Part shown: positions 16,217 to 25,035 of the stretch, one piece after another
Position numbering within the stretch: the first letter of the stretch is position 1
Layout of the letters: each line of letters starts with the position of its first letter
NCBI RefSeq assembly: GCF_900445265.1
Contig: NZ_UFTA01000002.1
Span: 496,001 to 560,000 of the forward strand
Reading direction: 5' to 3'
DNA length: 64,000 bases
Origin: Anaerococcus octavius
GTDB taxonomy: Bacteria > Bacillota > Clostridia > Tissierellales > Peptoniphilaceae
Program-made: the position numbers and the translations under genes
Notes under the pieces: model-generated
The model's database searches: none
Told to the model about the DNA's origin: nothing
The model's input: only the letters and a program-made list of their open reading frames with translations

Positions 16217-17911
16217 ATGGATTATAAAAAAAATTATGATTTATGGTTAAATAATGAAAAATTTGACGAAAAAACCCATAAGGAACTAGAAGAAATAAAA
16301 AATAATGATGAAGAAATAAAAGATAGATTTTATAGTTCACTAGAATTTGGAACAGCAGGTTTGCGTGGTAAACTCGGAGCTGGTACAAATCGTATGAATG
16401 AATATATGGTTGCCCAAGCTACACAAGGTTTTGCTGATACCATATCAGAAATGGGAGAAGATGCAAAAAAAGCAGGAGTTTCTATTTCATATGATGTACG
16501 TCACAAATCTGAAGAATTTGCAAAAATAACTGCAGAGGTATTTGCTGCAAATGGTATAAAAGTTTATATACACAAAGAAATTGAGCCAACACCAGTTTTA
16601 TCATATACAGTTAGACATCTAAAAACATCTGCTGGTGTAATGATAACAGCTAGCCACAATCCTATGGAATATAATGGCTACAAAGCTTACAATGCAGAAG
16701 GTAGTCAAATATTAGATGAAACTGCTGATAAAATATTAGGACATATTGAAGAACATCCAGATTTTTTTGAAATCTCACGTATAGATTTTGAAAAAGGTTT
16801 AGAAGAGGGAATTATAGAGTGGGTACCAGAAAGTGTAATAGAAGATTATGTAAAGGAAATATTAGCTTGTACTATAAATGAAGATATTGATAAGGATATA
16901 AATATTGTTTATACACCACTAAATGGCACAGGAAATAAATTAGTTCGCAGAATTCTAAATGAGCGCGGTTTTAAAAATATCCATGTAGTGCCAGAACAAG
17001 AAAATCCAGATCCTGATTTTACAACGGTAGGCTATCCAAATCCAGAAATGCCAGCTGCTTTTGAATATTCAGAAAGATTAGGTAAAAAAGTTAATGCGGA
17101 TTTATTGCTTGCAACAGATCCTGATGCTGATAGATGTGCAGTGGAAATAAATGATGGCAATGGAGAATTTGTATTTTTAACTGGAAATAAAATTGGTGCT
17201 TTACTTACAAACTATATTTTAGAAGCACTTGATAAAAATGGAGAATTACCAAAAAATGGTGCTGTTGTAAAATCATTAGTTACTGGAGATTTGATAGCAC
17301 CAATTTGTGAAAAATATGGAGTTAAAAAATACGATGTTCTAACAGGATTTAAGAATATCTTTGCAGTAGCGAATGAACTTGATAGAACAGGTGAAGGTAA
17401 ATTCATTTTTGGTTTTGAAGAATCAATAGGTTATAACTACAAAGATTTTGTTAGAGATAAAGATGCTGTAAATTCAGCAATGATGATAGCTGAAATGGCA
17501 GGATATTATAAAAAACAAGGTAAATCTTTATTAGATGTTCTAAATGATATTTACAAAGAACATGGATATTACTCAAATGATGTAATATCCATAACTCTTC
17601 AAGGTCTTGATGGTAAAGCGCGTATTGGTAGAATAATGGAAGAGTTTAGAAACAATCCATTAGAATCTTTAGCAGGTCTAGAAACAGTAAAAATCATTGA
17701 TTATAAATTAGATGAAACTGGATTGCCAAAATCAAATGTATTAAAATATTATTTTGAGGATGATTCATGGGTAGCAATTAGACCATCAGGAACAGAACCA
17801 AAAATAAAACTATATATAAATGCAGTCTCAAAAGATAACTTGGAAATAGCAGATAACAAAAAACAAAAACTAATCGATCAAATGCAAGAAATCATTGACA
17901 GTATAGAGTAA
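16217..17911 (+). CDS. pgcA: Phosphoglucomutase (phospho-sugar mutase)
   Basis: A 564-residue alpha-D-phosphohexomutase interconverting glucose-6-phosphate and glucose-1-phosphate, so it supplies GlgC. It shows FGTAGLRGKLGAGTNRMN, the phosphoserine loop ITASHNPMEYNGYKAYN, the metal loop ATDPDADRC, the sugar loop GFEESIGYN and the phosphate loop RPSGTEPKIKLY. Its length matches the Bacillus PgcA/YhxB type. GGAG precedes ATG 16217. It is the last gene of the glycogen operon and is closed by a strong terminator. Confidence 0.92.
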   Translation: MDYKKNYDLWLNNEKFDEKTHKELEEIKNNDEEIKDRFYSSLEFGTAGLRGKLGAGTNRMNEYMVAQATQGFADTISEMGEDAKKAGVSISYDVRHKSEEFAKITAEVFAANGIKVYIHKEIEPTPVLSYTVRHLKTSAGVMITASHNPMEYNGYKAYNAEGSQILDETADKILGHIEEHPDFFEISRIDFEKGLEEGIIEWVPESVIEDYVKEILACTINEDIDKDINIVYTPLNGTGNKLVRRILNERGFKNIHVVPEQENPDPDFTTVGYPNPEMPAAFEYSERLGKKVNADLLLATDPDADRCAVEINDGNGEFVFLTGNKIGALLTNYILEALDKNGELPKNGAVVKSLVTGDLIAPICEKYGVKKYDVLTGFKNIFAVANELDRTGEGKFIFGFEESIGYNYKDFVRDKDAVNSAMMIAEMAGYYKKQGKSLLDVLNDIYKEHGYYSNDVISITLQGLDGKARIGRIMEEFRNNPLESLAGLETVKIIDYKLDETGLPKSNVLKYYFEDDSWVAIRPSGTEPKIKLYINAVSKDNLEIADNKKQKLIDQMQEIIDSIE

Positions 17912-17922
17912 AGTAGAAGAGG

Positions 17923-17947
17923 CTAGGGCATAGGCCCTAGTTTTTTT
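17923..17947 (+). terminator. Terminator of the glycogen operon
   Basis: CTAGGGC and GCCCTAG form a 7-bp stem around ATAG, followed by seven T. Confidence 0.85.
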
Positions 17948-18018
17948 ATTGATTTTTATAATGTTCAAAAATAAATCATATGTGGTAAAATATATACAAA
18001 TCGTAAAGGATGGTTTAT

Positions 18019-18522
18019 ATGGAAAAATTTTTGAAAGCTGTTGATGATGTTTTTTCAGTACAAGTTATAGGAAATTTAACCCTATACCAATTATTTTCAA
18101 CAATATTAAAATACATATTTGTAATTGTGGTTTTTTACTTTATATATTCTATTATTAGAATTATTTATTATGATGTAAGGACTACCCTAAAAAAAGAACA
18201 AGAGTCAGACACTTATTTGAAATTATTAAATCGTAATGATGGCTTTAGGTTTATAGTACAAGAATATTATTTTATCGGTGAAGACAATACTATTGGTCGT
18301 GATGATAGAAATACCATTTGTATCAAGGATAAGTATTTATCCAAATTTCACGCCCGAATTATTCAAGACGAAGATATATATTTTTTAGAAGATCTAGATT
18401 CTGCCAATGGAACATTTTTAAATGACGAAAGAATAGAAGATGCAATTGAATTAAAATCAAATGATATTATCAATATAGGTCAATTGCAATTTTTATTTAT
18501 CCAAGGTGAAGATGATGAATAA
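18019..18522 (+). CDS. Membrane-anchored FHA-domain protein
   Basis: A 167-residue protein with one transmembrane helix (about 25-52, ILKYIFVIVVFYFIYSIIRI) and a C-terminal FHA domain (GEDNTIGRDDRNTICIKDKY, SKFHARI, LDSANGTFLNDERI), which binds phosphothreonine peptides. I start it at ATG 18019 with AAGGA upstream; ATG 18010 overlaps that site. It heads an operon with a FtsW/RodA protein and a class B PBP, as in actinobacterial FhaB-RodA-PbpA clusters. I infer that it links Ser/Thr-kinase signalling to wall synthesis. No kinase gene is in the window. Confidence 0.85.
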   Translation: MEKFLKAVDDVFSVQVIGNLTLYQLFSTILKYIFVIVVFYFIYSIIRIIYYDVRTTLKKEQESDTYLKLLNRNDGFRFIVQEYYFIGEDNTIGRDDRNTICIKDKYLSKFHARIIQDEDIYFLEDLDSANGTFLNDERIEDAIELKSNDIINIGQLQFLFIQGEDDE

Positions 18523-19774
18523 TATTATAGATGTAGAAAAAAAAGAGCAAAAATATATTAGAAAATCAATTTTTCTATTATTTATATTTTCTTTTTTAGC
18601 ACTTTCTCTTGCTATGATATTTAATATAGCAAATTTATCAGCAACTGATTTTTACACATATTTAGCTATCTTAATTGTAATAGTTTTATCAACTATACTT
18701 ACTCCAAAGATTACTAAGGCGGATAATATTTTACTGATGATAGTAAATATGCTATTTGCAATTGGTGTGGCTATGATATATAGGATAAATCCTTCATTTG
18801 GTAAAAGACAATTGCAGTTTTATTTAATAGGTATAGTCTTATTTTTCTTAACTTTTTTTATTTTAAGAACTTTTAAATTTTGGAATAAGATTAGCATATT
18901 TTATGTAATTGTTTCAGTAGGACTATTTATGGCTACATTAGTTTTCGGTTCCTACATTGGAGGAGCAAAAAACTGGATTGTTATAGGTCCTGTTACTATC
19001 CAACCATCAGAATTTATAAAAGTACCTTTAGCATTTTTTGTGGCAAGTTTTTATTCAAGATATAACGAAATATCTATGAAACCATTTGGCAGATATTATA
19101 TGAATATAGTTATTTATATTTTTATAGGCTTCTTATTTTTACAAAAAGACTTAGGAACAGCCCTAATATTTTTTGGACTAATGATACTTGCCCAATTTGT
19201 TTATGAAAAAGATAGGGTTTTAATTACCATAAATATATTAGCGATGATACTAGGCTCTATTTTGGCATATTTTATGTTTGGCCACGTTAGAATAAGGGTT
19301 GCTACATGGTTAGATCCATGGTCTGATATAAATGCTACGGGCTATCAAATAACTCAAGCTTTATTTGCAACTGCTAGTGGTGGATTATTTGGAACCGGAA
19401 TTGGTCTGGGACATCCAGATTACATTCCAGTTGCAGAATCAGACTTTATATTTTCAGCCATATCTGAAGAAATGGGTGTATTTATGGGGCTTGCTGTTAT
19501 ACTTTTATTTATGATTTTAGTTTATAGAGCATTTAAAATATCCTTAATTCAACAAGATAAGTTTTTTAGTATCCTAGCTTTTTGTATAGGAGTATTATTT
19601 GCTTTTCAAACATTTATAATATTAGGAGGAGTTTTAAAAATTATTCCTCTAACAGGTGTAACCTTGCCATTTATATCCCAAGGTGGATCATCCATGCTTT
19701 CTGGATTTATATTATTGGGATGTTTGCAATATTGTGCAAGTGACATCAAATATGGAGATGAAATAGATGAGTGA
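18515..19774 (+). CDS. FtsW/RodA/SpoVE-family glycan polymerase
   Basis: A SEDS-family integral membrane protein of about 420 residues with some ten hydrophobic helices. It carries GGAKNWIVIGPVTIQPSEF and VTLPFISQGGSSMLSGFILL, both diagnostic of the family. SEDS proteins polymerise lipid II into glycan strands with a class B PBP. ATG 18515 has AAGGTG at five bases; the start overlaps the FHA gene, and the 3' end overlaps the PBP gene by 8 bp, so the three are tightly coupled. Division versus elongation cannot be decided from sequence. Confidence 0.9.
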   Translation: MNNIIDVEKKEQKYIRKSIFLLFIFSFLALSLAMIFNIANLSATDFYTYLAILIVIVLSTILTPKITKADNILLMIVNMLFAIGVAMIYRINPSFGKRQLQFYLIGIVLFFLTFFILRTFKFWNKISIFYVIVSVGLFMATLVFGSYIGGAKNWIVIGPVTIQPSEFIKVPLAFFVASFYSRYNEISMKPFGRYYMNIVIYIFIGFLFLQKDLGTALIFFGLMILAQFVYEKDRVLITINILAMILGSILAYFMFGHVRIRVATWLDPWSDINATGYQITQALFATASGGLFGTGIGLGHPDYIPVAESDFIFSAISEEMGVFMGLAVILLFMILVYRAFKISLIQQDKFFSILAFCIGVLFAFQTFIILGGVLKIIPLTGVTLPFISQGGSSMLSGFILLGCLQYCASDIKYGDEIDE

Positions 19775-21296
19775 TAAAAATAATCGCAAAGCTAGCAAAA
19801 AAAGAGCTCCAAAAGAAAGTTTTATAGATAAAATAAAAAAACAAGAAGAAGAGCAAAGGATAAAAAATAGCCGAGAGCTAAAAGTTTTATCCAAATCGAC
19901 CTTGAATAAAAGATTACTTTTCGTAATGATTTTCTTTGTGATTTTGTTTATGGGACTTGCCTTATATTTAGTATATTTTGAGCTTTTTAAAGCAAAAACA
20001 ATAGCTAGCAATGAAAATAATCGTAGAAACTGGGTAAATGAGGAAAATATAGCTCGTGGTAAGATTTTTGATAAAAATGGTAATATCCTAGCCTATAGTG
20101 ATGTAGATGAAAATGGCAATCAAATACGCCATTATAATTATGGTAAAGCAGCATCAACGATTACTGGTTATACTTCTAAAACCTATGGTAAAACAGGCAT
20201 AGAGAAAACTTATAACAACTGGCTGTTAAATCTAAAAGATGAAAATATGAGTAATTTTAGAAAAATGGTAGTAACTAATGATGTAGGAAATGATCTTCAC
20301 CTAACAATAGATCAAAATATTCAAAATCTTACCTACAATTATATGAGTAATTATGTTGGAGCAGCAGTAGTTATGAACCCCAAAACGGGTGATATACTAG
20401 CAATGGTCTCAAATCCTACATTTGACCCAAATTATATCGATGCAAATTGGGATAATTTAATTGCAAATAATAATGGACCACTTGTAAATAGAACTACAAC
20501 AGGTTTATACAGACCAGGATCTACTTTTAAAATAGTAACAGCGAATGCTATACTAGATAGTAATATAGACCAAAATTATGAAGATACTGGCTCAGAATCC
20601 ATCCAGAACTTTGAAATTAAAAACTTTGATAACTTAGCCTTTGGTCACTTAGATTTAACAAAAGCCTTTATGTATTCTTCAAATACTTATTTTGCTAAAA
20701 AAACAACGGATATGGGCAAAGAAACTTTGATGAATATGACAGATAAGTATATGTTTAATAAACCATATCCATTTGATTTAGAAAAATATGATTCCGTTAT
20801 ACCTTATAAACAATTAAATCAAGCAGATCTGGCAATGACTGGATTTGGTTATGGAAAAACTCAAGCAACTCCACTTCATATGGCAATGGTAGCTTCAACA
20901 ATTGCAAATGATGGTGTTATGATGCAACCAAAACTTGTAAAATCTATTACAGATAAAGATGAAAAAAATGTTTATAAGGCTAAAGATGAAAAATTGTCGA
21001 TAGTAACTAGTAAAAGCAAAGCAAATACTATTAGAGATATGATGGTAGATGTAGTAAATGAGGGAACAGGTAAGGCAGCCTATATTGATGGTATACAAGT
21101 AGCCGGAAAAACAGGAACAGCTGATAAGTCAAATGGACTTATCGATGCTTGGTTTGTTGGCTTTGCGCCAGCCTATGATCCACAAATTGCAGTAGCCATT
21201 GTAGTAGAAGATGCAAATGATACTGGTGGTGTAACAGTAGCACCAATAGCTAGGAATTTACTGGTTGATATTTTTAACCAAGTAAACCTAAACTAA
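19767..21296 (+). CDS. Class B penicillin-binding protein (transpeptidase)
   Basis: A 509-residue membrane-anchored D,D-transpeptidase. A basic cytoplasmic tail of about 50 residues precedes one transmembrane helix (LLFVMIFFVILFMGLALYLV). The catalytic domain has S252 in RPGSTFKIV, SSN in FMYSSNTYF and KTG in VAGKTGTADKS. It lacks a PASTA domain. The organisation and gene context resemble PbpA of actinobacteria. It cross-links glycan made by the upstream SEDS protein. Its stop abuts the convergent nadK stop with no terminator between. Confidence 0.9.
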   Translation: MSDKNNRKASKKRAPKESFIDKIKKQEEEQRIKNSRELKVLSKSTLNKRLLFVMIFFVILFMGLALYLVYFELFKAKTIASNENNRRNWVNEENIARGKIFDKNGNILAYSDVDENGNQIRHYNYGKAASTITGYTSKTYGKTGIEKTYNNWLLNLKDENMSNFRKMVVTNDVGNDLHLTIDQNIQNLTYNYMSNYVGAAVVMNPKTGDILAMVSNPTFDPNYIDANWDNLIANNNGPLVNRTTTGLYRPGSTFKIVTANAILDSNIDQNYEDTGSESIQNFEIKNFDNLAFGHLDLTKAFMYSSNTYFAKKTTDMGKETLMNMTDKYMFNKPYPFDLEKYDSVIPYKQLNQADLAMTGFGYGKTQATPLHMAMVASTIANDGVMMQPKLVKSITDKDEKNVYKAKDEKLSIVTSKSKANTIRDMMVDVVNEGTGKAAYIDGIQVAGKTGTADKSNGLIDAWFVGFAPAYDPQIAVAIVVEDANDTGGVTVAPIARNLLVDIFNQVNLN

Positions 21297-22082
21297 TTAT
21301 ATAAGCTTATTTTTGATATTGGACCAGTAATGGTTCTTATCGAGAATAAGTTTTTTTATTGTATTTTTTGATACTTTAATATTTATTTTGTAGTCTTTAG
21401 TAGAATATTCCTTACCATCAAAAATAAAAACCGTGTGGTAATTATCTCGTTTAGACACAACAATATCTATACTTGCATCTTCTGGTAATACAATAGGACT
21501 AATGATTGCATTATTTAAATTTGAATAGATAGGTGCAATAGGTGTTAAAGAATAGCCCTTTAATGATTGGTGCAAAATAGATCCACCGCAGGATAAATTA
21601 TAAGCTGTAGATCCGTGGGGAGTAGCAATAATAAGTCCATCACCAGAAAAATTTTCTACAAAATTTCCATCTATAAAAACCTTTAACCTTACTATTTGAT
21701 TTTTATTGCTTTTTACAACAACTTCATTTAAAGACTCTATCTTTCTTTTATTAACAGTTGATTGTAAAATTGTTAGTTCTTGCATTTGATACTGATCGTT
21801 TTTAAAAGCAAGTATAAAATCTTCTATTTCATTTACCTCTACTTCTTGGTAAAAACCTAAATGTCCAGTATTAATCCCTATAAAAGGAATAGATGTAAAA
21901 TTTGTATCATGGACTGCCTTTAAAAATGTTCCATCACCACCAATTACTAAATTTAAGACAGCATTTTTATCATAAGAATTGCTTACAACATAACCGTGTT
22001 TTTCTAATAATTGCTTTGTTTTGTAAAAGATACTTTTACTAAATTTTGATCTGTTTTTAAAAATATTGATAACATTTGTCAT
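21297..22082 (-). CDS. nadK: NAD kinase
   Basis: A 261-residue enzyme phosphorylating NAD to NADP. It shows the GGDGTFLKAV nucleotide motif near residue 48, the second signature NTGHLGFY, and FSGDGLIIATPHGSTAYNLS in the catalytic half. It is convergent with the PBP gene, and its promoter side faces the 6S-like RNA region. Length is normal for the family. Confidence 0.93.
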   Translation of the reverse strand: MTNVINIFKNRSKFSKSIFYKTKQLLEKHGYVVSNSYDKNAVLNLVIGGDGTFLKAVHDTNFTSIPFIGINTGHLGFYQEVEVNEIEDFILAFKNDQYQMQELTILQSTVNKRKIESLNEVVVKSNKNQIVRLKVFIDGNFVENFSGDGLIIATPHGSTAYNLSCGGSILHQSLKGYSLTPIAPIYSNLNNAIISPIVLPEDASIDIVVSKRDNYHTVFIFDGKEYSTKDYKINIKVSKNTIKKLILDKNHYWSNIKNKLI

Positions 22083-22233
22083 TTATCTCTACCTCTCTTA
22101 GTAATTATAACATATATAAAAGAATCCAATTGATAAAATATTTATAAAGATATTCTTATCTACTGGCAAAAATTTTCCTAGAAATAACTATTGAAATATA
22201 GAGTTTTTGAAAAAAAACATGAAAAAGTTTTTG

Positions 22234-22262
22234 TTGAATTAATTTTAACAATGTATTATAAT
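22234..22262 (+). promoter_or_regulatory. Strong sigma-A promoter of the small RNA
   Basis: TTGAAT (22234-22239), a 17-bp spacer and a perfect TATAAT (22257-22262) lie directly upstream of a structured non-coding region, predicting a start near 22269. Confidence 0.75.
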
Positions 22263-22268
22263 TGACGT

Positions 22269-22435
22269 ATCCTAAGGCATACGGTCCGAATTTAAACCTA
22301 CAACTTTTATAAGGGATTGCGTCGTTCTAGTTTGGATGGAAAGCCTCCTTTGAGTGGACTTCAGAAATACTAGGCAGCTTGCCCACCTTCACACAAATGA
22401 AGGTATTAAAGTAAGGGCCTCCTTAGGACTTTTTT
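22269..22435 (+). ncRNA. ssrS: Probable 6S RNA
   Basis: There is no ORF, but the region has a perfect promoter upstream and a structured transcript of about 165 nt. The 5' TCCTAAGG pairs with the 3' CCTTAGGA and is followed by TTTTTT, giving a closed rod. Near the 3' side ACCTTCA-CACAAA-TGAAGGT forms the side hairpin seen in 6S RNAs of other bacteria, and the middle is an open, partly unpaired region (GGTCCGAATTTAAACCTAC). 6S RNA binds RNA polymerase holoenzyme by mimicking an open promoter. SRP RNA and RNase P RNA are excluded because their conserved cores are missing. Confidence 0.6.
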
Positions 22436-22503
22436 AAAATAATTGTTATAACACCTTTTTAGTGGGTATATAATAATTAGTACAAATTAAAGGAGAGATT
22501 ATT

Positions 22504-23142
22504 ATGTCAATAGCAGATTATATTGAAGACAGAGCAAGAGCTAAGCAAAGAGAAATTAAATACGAAATTTGGAAAGCTAAAAACCATGATAGTAGAATGA
22601 GAACACAAGGGGCTTTACTTGGAGCACTTGTTGGAGTTTCAGCTGGAGTACTTTTAGCGCCAAAATCTGGTAAGGAAACTAGAGAAGATATTAGCGAAGC
22701 TTTTGATGAAACAGTAAGAACAGTAAAAGAAACATCAACTGATATAGTTGATAATGCAAAAGATTCTTACGAAGATATGAAATATAGAGCTTATACAGAT
22801 TTAGAACCAGTTAGAGAAGGTTTTGACTATGGTAAAGAAATAGCCAAACAAACTGGAGATCAAATTGCTGAAACAGCTGGAAATGTAAAAGATAATCTTA
22901 CTGAAGGAGCTAGCGAAGTTTCTAGAATAGTTTCTGATACAGCAAGTGATGTTGCATATGATGTAAAATCAGGAGCAAAAGAAGCTAAAGAAGTAGCTGA
23001 TGATAAAGGTGAAGATATAAAAGTAGAAGCTAGCAAAGGTAAAGAAGAAGTAAAAGAAAATGCTGACAAAGCATCAAATAAAGCAAAAGATGCTGGCAAA
23101 GAAATAAAAAAAGATATCGAAAATAAGAAAAAAAATAACTAG
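22504..23142 (+). CDS. YtxH-domain protein with LEA-like repeats
   Basis: A 212-residue protein. A glycine-rich hydrophobic segment at about 36-55 (ALLGALVGVSAGVLLAPKSG) is the YtxH hallmark and inserts in the membrane. It is followed by a long Ala/Lys/Glu/Asp-rich helix of 11-residue-like repeats (AKEAKEVADDKGEDIKVEAS) resembling LEA or apolipoprotein-like stress proteins. AGGAGAG precedes the ATG. It is co-transcribed with the next membrane protein, the same pairing as ytxH-ytxG in Bacillus. An envelope-stress role is probable. Confidence 0.8.
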   Translation: MSIADYIEDRARAKQREIKYEIWKAKNHDSRMRTQGALLGALVGVSAGVLLAPKSGKETREDISEAFDETVRTVKETSTDIVDNAKDSYEDMKYRAYTDLEPVREGFDYGKEIAKQTGDQIAETAGNVKDNLTEGASEVSRIVSDTASDVAYDVKSGAKEAKEVADDKGEDIKVEASKGKEEVKENADKASNKAKDAGKEIKKDIENKKKNN

Positions 23143-23152
23143 GGAGTTTTAA

Positions 23153-23596
23153 ATGGTAACTATTAACTTTAATCTTCTTGGAAATATTATTCTTACTATT
23201 ATCGGAATAATTGCACTTATTTATTTAATAATGACTTTAAAAAGTGCAAACGAATTAGTAAAGAAAGTTCATGGAGTACTAGATAAAAATGAAGACAATA
23301 TTGATCAAGTAATTGATAAACTTCCTGGAGTTGTTGATCAAGCCAACATGTTAGTTAACAACGTAAATACAGTTGTTCAAGACCCTAACCTAAGAATGGC
23401 TATTGCCAAAGCAAATGATACAATGACTAACGTAAATAGTATCACTGACGATATCAGAGATACTGTAAACTATGTTGGTGAAACAGCTATAGATAGTATA
23501 GATACAGTTGGTGCAGGTATAGCATCAGTTGGAGACTATTCAAGCTTAGTAATGGACGTAGTTGATATTGTTAGAAACGTAATATCAGGCAGATAA
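23153..23596 (+). CDS. DUF948/YtxG-like membrane protein
   Basis: A 147-residue protein with one N-terminal transmembrane helix (IILTIIGIIALIYLIMTLKS) and a long helical tail built of repeating Asn/Val/Asp turns (NMLVNNVNTVVQDPNLRMAI), as in DUF948. It follows the YtxH protein by 10 bases with a GGGAG ribosome site, and is closed by a terminator at 23606. The exact function is unknown; the pair is associated with stress in Bacillus. Confidence 0.7.
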   Translation: MVTINFNLLGNIILTIIGIIALIYLIMTLKSANELVKKVHGVLDKNEDNIDQVIDKLPGVVDQANMLVNNVNTVVQDPNLRMAIAKANDTMTNVNSITDDIRDTVNYVGETAIDSIDTVGAGIASVGDYSSLVMDVVDIVRNVISGR

Positions 23597-23605
23597 TAAA
23601 AACAA

Positions 23606-23630
23606 AGGTCATCTTAGGATGATCTTTTTT
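23606..23630 (+). terminator. Terminator
   Basis: AGGTCATC and GATGATCT pair (one G-T) around TTAG, followed by six T. Confidence 0.75.
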
Positions 23631-23647
23631 ATTGAAAAGAGGTAAAT

Positions 23648-24649
23648 ATGGGTCAACCAACAATTAAAGATGTAGCCAAACTTGCTGGTGTTTCTATATC
23701 TACAGTATCAAGAGTTATGAATAACTCAAAACCAGTTAGTCCAGAAGCTAGGCAAAAAGTATTAGATGCTATAGCAAAGCTAGACTTTAAACCAAATGAA
23801 CTTGCTAGATCACTAGTTATGAGAAAATCAAATCTAGTAGGTGTTATAGTAGAAGATCTAGGTATAGAATATATGGCTCAACTTATAAGAGGAGTCGAAG
23901 AAATTGGTAGAGTTTATAAATACGATATTTTGCTTCAAAGTTCCTATGGTAATGAAGAAGCATTAAATAATTCTATAGACTTTCTTGCTACAAAGCAAGT
24001 TGAAGGATTAATTATAATTACAGAAAATTTAACAGATGAAACTTTAATAAAATTAAGAGAAACTAGAATTCCTTTTATTTTATTAGATAAATACCATGCA
24101 TATAAAAACTTAAATACTGTTAGAATTGACTATAAAAAAGAGCAATATAATCTTACAAAATATTTATTTGATATGGGACATGAAAATGTTTTATACATTG
24201 GCAATAAAGATGACAATGAATTAAATAGAGCAAAATTTGCAGGATATAAAGAAGCCATCAAGGAGCTAGAAAAAGAAAGATTTATTTTAAAAATTGATGG
24301 TTTAAATAGTGATGATGGGTATAACATAGGTGAGGAAGCTATAAACTTATGCAAAAAGAATAATATCACCGCAGTATCATTAATGAATGACGAAGTGGCA
24401 ATCGGTTTTATAGACTATTGTACAGATAATGGTATAAAAGTACCTAACGACTTGTCAGTGGCAGGATTTGGTGATTCATCAATTGCAAGTATTTATAGAC
24501 CAAATCTAACTACAGTTTCTATTCCTTATTACGACATAGGAGCTATATCTATAAGAGCTTTAATAAAAAGAATAAAAAATGAAGAAGAAATTTTATTAAA
24601 TGATTGGGTTATGGAATGTAGCATAGTAGCAAGGGAATCAAGTAAGTAA
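23648..24649 (+). CDS. LacI-family regulator, CcpA-like
   Basis: A 333-residue regulator. The N-terminal LacI helix-turn-helix reads TIKDVAKLAGVSISTVSRVM with the hinge PNELARSLVMRKSNLVGVIV, followed by a periplasmic-binding-like sensor domain (LSVAGFGDSSIASIYRPNLT). Its position directly before ptsH and ptsI suggests catabolite control: CcpA works with HPr phosphorylated at Ser46. I could not confirm CcpA-specific contact residues, so a separate sugar regulator remains possible. Confidence 0.75.
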   Translation: MGQPTIKDVAKLAGVSISTVSRVMNNSKPVSPEARQKVLDAIAKLDFKPNELARSLVMRKSNLVGVIVEDLGIEYMAQLIRGVEEIGRVYKYDILLQSSYGNEEALNNSIDFLATKQVEGLIIITENLTDETLIKLRETRIPFILLDKYHAYKNLNTVRIDYKKEQYNLTKYLFDMGHENVLYIGNKDDNELNRAKFAGYKEAIKELEKERFILKIDGLNSDDGYNIGEEAINLCKKNNITAVSLMNDEVAIGFIDYCTDNGIKVPNDLSVAGFGDSSIASIYRPNLTTVSIPYYDIGAISIRALIKRIKNEEEILLNDWVMECSIVARESSK

Positions 24650-24654
24650 GATAG

Positions 24655-24683
24655 TTGAAAAAACAAATATGATACACTATAAT
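24655..24683 (+). promoter_or_regulatory. ptsH promoter
   Basis: TTGAAA (24655-24660), a 17-bp spacer and TATAAT (24678-24683), 27 bases before the ptsH start. This is near consensus. Confidence 0.75.
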
Positions 24684-24710
24684 AATTATATAAACTAAGA
24701 GGAGGCTATT

Positions 24711-24971
24711 ATGGCAGAAAGAAATGTTGTTATTAAAAATGAGACAGGTTTACATGCAAGACCTGCTGCATCATTAGTTCAATTTGTAAAAAATTATCCA
24801 GGAGATGTAAAAATCATTAAAGAAGGTAAAGAAGCAAACGCTAAATCAATCTTTAATGTAATGAGCCTTGGTATTGCTAAAGGAACAGAAATTACTTTAG
24901 TAGTTGAAGGTGAGGACGAAGATAAATTTGCAGATGAATTAGTTGATTTTATTGAAAACTTATCAGAATAA
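24711..24971 (+). CDS. ptsH: Phosphocarrier protein HPr
   Basis: An 86-residue HPr. H15 in ETGLHARPAASLVQF is the site phosphorylated by enzyme I. S46 in NAKSIFNVMSLGI is the regulatory site used by HPr kinase, so this is a Gram-positive HPr able to act in catabolite repression. GAGGAGG precedes the ATG. A terminator separates it from ptsI, which would give more HPr than enzyme I. Confidence 0.96.
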   Translation: MAERNVVIKNETGLHARPAASLVQFVKNYPGDVKIIKEGKEANAKSIFNVMSLGIAKGTEITLVVEGEDEDKFADELVDFIENLSE

Positions 24972-24984
24972 TATTAAACATTTA

Positions 24985-25011
24985 AGGATACTGATTAGTA
25001 TCCTTTTTTTT
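24985..25011 (+). terminator. Terminator or attenuator between ptsH and ptsI
   Basis: AGGATAC and GTATCCT pair around TGATTA, followed by eight T. Partial read-through would serve ptsI. Confidence 0.8.
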
Positions 25012-25035
25012 ATAAATAATTAAGAAAGGTTAAAA

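Noticed and set aside
22269-22435. SRP RNA, RNase P RNA or a riboswitch
   Set aside because: The conserved GGTCCGGAAGGAAGCAGCC-type core of SRP RNA and the RNase P core are absent, and the terminator plus its own promoter argue against a riboswitch for the next gene.
22860-23099. Minus-strand 79-codon Ser/Ala-rich frame
   Set aside because: It is the mirror of the repetitive Lys/Glu/Ala-coding part of the YtxH gene.
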